NCBI GenBank assembly: GCA_003554115.1
Contig: PWFE01000014.1
Coordinates: forward strand, 1 to 6,151
Length of the DNA stretch: 6,151 bases
Origin: Haloferacaceae archaeon
GTDB lineage: Archaea > Halobacteriota > Halobacteria > Halobacteriales > Haloferacaceae
Reading direction: 5' to 3'
The notes beneath the pieces are model-generated. The model saw only the letters and a list, made by a program, of their open reading frames with translations. It searched no databases and was not told the origin of the DNA. The translations under genes were made by a program, and so were the position numbers. This document shows, piece by piece, positions 4,968 through 6,151 of this stretch; the stretch's first letter is position 1, and each line of letters starts with the position of its first letter.

Positions 4968-6095
4968 CTACCGTGATCGGACGGCGGCGACCGCCTCGCC
5001 CATGATCTCGACGGCCTCGCGCAGCGTCTCGTCGTCAGTCGCATACGAGATGCGGGCCATCCCCTCGCCACCTGCCCCGAACGCCTCGCCGGGGACGACG
5101 ATTACACCGCGGTCGATACATTCGTCGACAAATCCATCGGGTACTTCAGGCATCGCATAAAACGCGCCTTTCGGTGTCGCACATTCGATGTCATGGTTGG
5201 TGAGTCCATCGAGCAGGATATCCCGTCGACGCTTGAACGACTCAGTCATCTCGTCGACGATTCCTTGGGGGCCACTCAGCGCGGCTTCAGCGGCGTACTG
5301 GGCGGGCGCGCTGGCACAGGCTTGGGCGTACTGATGAACCCGGACCATCCGATCGACGCGCTCGCTCGCGCCGATCACCCAGCCAAGTCGCCAGCCAGTC
5401 ATCGAGTACAGTTTTGAACAGGAGTTGACGACGACCACGTTGTCGCTTTCGGCATACTGGATTGGTGAATGGTGTTTGCCCTCGAACACGGTGTACTCGT
5501 AGACCTCATCGGAGACACAGAGCACGTCGTGTTCGTCGGCAATGCGGGCGAACTCTCTGATATCGTCCTCGCTGGCGACCGCACCGGTCGGGTTTGCCGG
5601 CGAGTTGACGATGAACGCCGCGGTGTCGTCGGTGATCGCCGCTTCGACGGCCGCGGGGTCGAGTGTGAGATCTTCACGGAGTTCTACGGGGACGGGCTGG
5701 CCGTCGGCGAGTTTCGTCAGTGCGTCGTAGGAGACGAAGCCGGGATCGGGAATGATGACCTCTTGGCCAGCGCCGACGTGGGCCTCAAGGGCGATATGCA
5801 GGGCTTCGCTGGCTCCGGAGGTCGCGATCACGTCGGCTGGGTCGACTCTGATTCCTTGGTCGCGTTCGTGCTTGGCGGCGATAGCTTCGCGGAGCGGCTC
5901 GATTCCCTTGTTGGGGGTATAGCCGTCGGCTTCGCCCGACTGGATGGCCTCGACGGCGGCCTGTCGGGCGTGTTTGGGCGTGGGAAAATCCGGCTGGCCC
6001 AGCCCGAGGTTGATGGCGTCTTCGCCGGCGGCTTCGAACACTTTGCGGATCCCACTGATCGAGATACGGTCGACACGAGAGGCAAATTCAGTCAT
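4968..6095 (-). CDS. PLP-dependent class I/II aminotransferase (aspartate aminotransferase-like)
   Basis: The cytoplasmic enzyme moves an amino group between an amino acid and a 2-oxo acid using pyridoxal phosphate. At 375 residues it is the usual length of the short prokaryotic (Igamma-like) aspartate/aromatic aminotransferases. Seen in order: LGLGQPDFPTP (30-40); GYTPNKGIEPLREAIA with the typical Tyr; SGASEALHIAL (93-103), the cofactor phosphate loop; NSPANPTG with Asn168; SDEVYE with Asp196 and Tyr199; NSCSKLYSMTGWRLGW with Schiff-base Lys228 and phosphate-binding Arg236; and ARISYA with Arg348, which binds the substrate carboxylate. ATG 6095 gives MTEFASRVDRISISGIRK, a normal family N-terminus. 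Substrate is not readable from motifs; aspartate, alanine or aromatic amino acids are all possible. The nearby ppc makes oxaloacetate, which favours aspartate weakly. It may lead a two-gene unit with the propeller gene. Confidence 0.95.
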   Translation of the reverse strand: MTEFASRVDRISISGIRKVFEAAGEDAINLGLGQPDFPTPKHARQAAVEAIQSGEADGYTPNKGIEPLREAIAAKHERDQGIRVDPADVIATSGASEALHIALEAHVGAGQEVIIPDPGFVSYDALTKLADGQPVPVELREDLTLDPAAVEAAITDDTAAFIVNSPANPTGAVASEDDIREFARIADEHDVLCVSDEVYEYTVFEGKHHSPIQYAESDNVVVVNSCSKLYSMTGWRLGWVIGASERVDRMVRVHQYAQACASAPAQYAAEAALSGPQGIVDEMTESFKRRRDILLDGLTNHDIECATPKGAFYAMPEVPDGFVDECIDRGVIVVPGEAFGAGGEGMARISYATDDETLREAVEIMGEAVAAVRSR

Positions 6096-6119
6096 ACAAG
6101 AATGCTGTCGGCTGGACCG

Positions 6120-6128
6120 ATAGCTTTT
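6120..6128 (-). promoter_or_regulatory. Possible TATA-like element of the aminotransferase gene
   Basis: Read on the minus strand, AAAAGCTAT spans 25-33 bases upstream of the ATG at 6095 and is the most AT-rich stretch in the 56 bases available before the right edge. The spacing would allow a leaderless or nearly leaderless message. No Shine-Dalgarno motif is present. The match to a haloarchaeal TATA box is poor. Confidence 0.28.
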
Positions 6129-6151
6129 GTCACATTCGCTGGGCGAGCCGC

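Overview
The window looks like chromosomal DNA from a haloarchaeon (class Halobacteria). The proteins are rich in Asp and Glu and poor in Lys, the coding DNA is moderately GC-rich with a preference for GAC, GAG and GTC codons, the AT-rich promoter elements are archaeal TATA type, and Shine-Dalgarno sequences are missing before the starts. The phosphoenolpyruvate carboxylase is the long bacterial-type enzyme, which haloarchaea carry. Genus cannot be told from the sequence. Coding density is high and all complete genes are intact. I see no tRNA, rRNA, insertion sequence, CRISPR array, attachment site or other sign of mobile DNA.

Layout: (1) the 3' part of a monothiol glutaredoxin gene on the plus strand, cut by the left edge, ends at 325. 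(2) A promoter region (326-490) with a TATA-like box and a perfect dyad leads to a 189-residue haloarchaeal protein of unknown function (491-1060), followed by a good hairpin plus T-tract terminator (1110-1140). (3) A control region (1141-1278) with two dyads and a TATA-like box placed for a leaderless transcript precedes ppc (1279-3972), an 897-residue phosphoenolpyruvate carboxylase with all main catalytic motifs. (4) On the minus strand, a seven-bladed YVTN-type beta-propeller protein (3975-4895) ends two bases from the ppc stop codon. (5) Upstream of it on the same strand lies a class I/II PLP-dependent aminotransferase (4968-6095), 72 bases away and possibly co-transcribed with it.

How the genes may work together: PEP carboxylase makes oxaloacetate from PEP and bicarbonate. 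If the aminotransferase accepts oxaloacetate, it would turn this product into aspartate, which is the classical feedback inhibitor of this enzyme family, and the aspartate-binding residues seem largely retained. This link is inference: the two genes are convergent, not one operon. The glutaredoxin belongs to iron-sulfur or thiol redox housekeeping and the propeller has no assignable partner. The window is mostly ordinary housekeeping DNA. The points most worth checking are the dyads at two promoters, the two-base convergent junction, the CGYS glutaredoxin site and the uncharacterised 189-residue protein. I found no convincing new multi-gene system.
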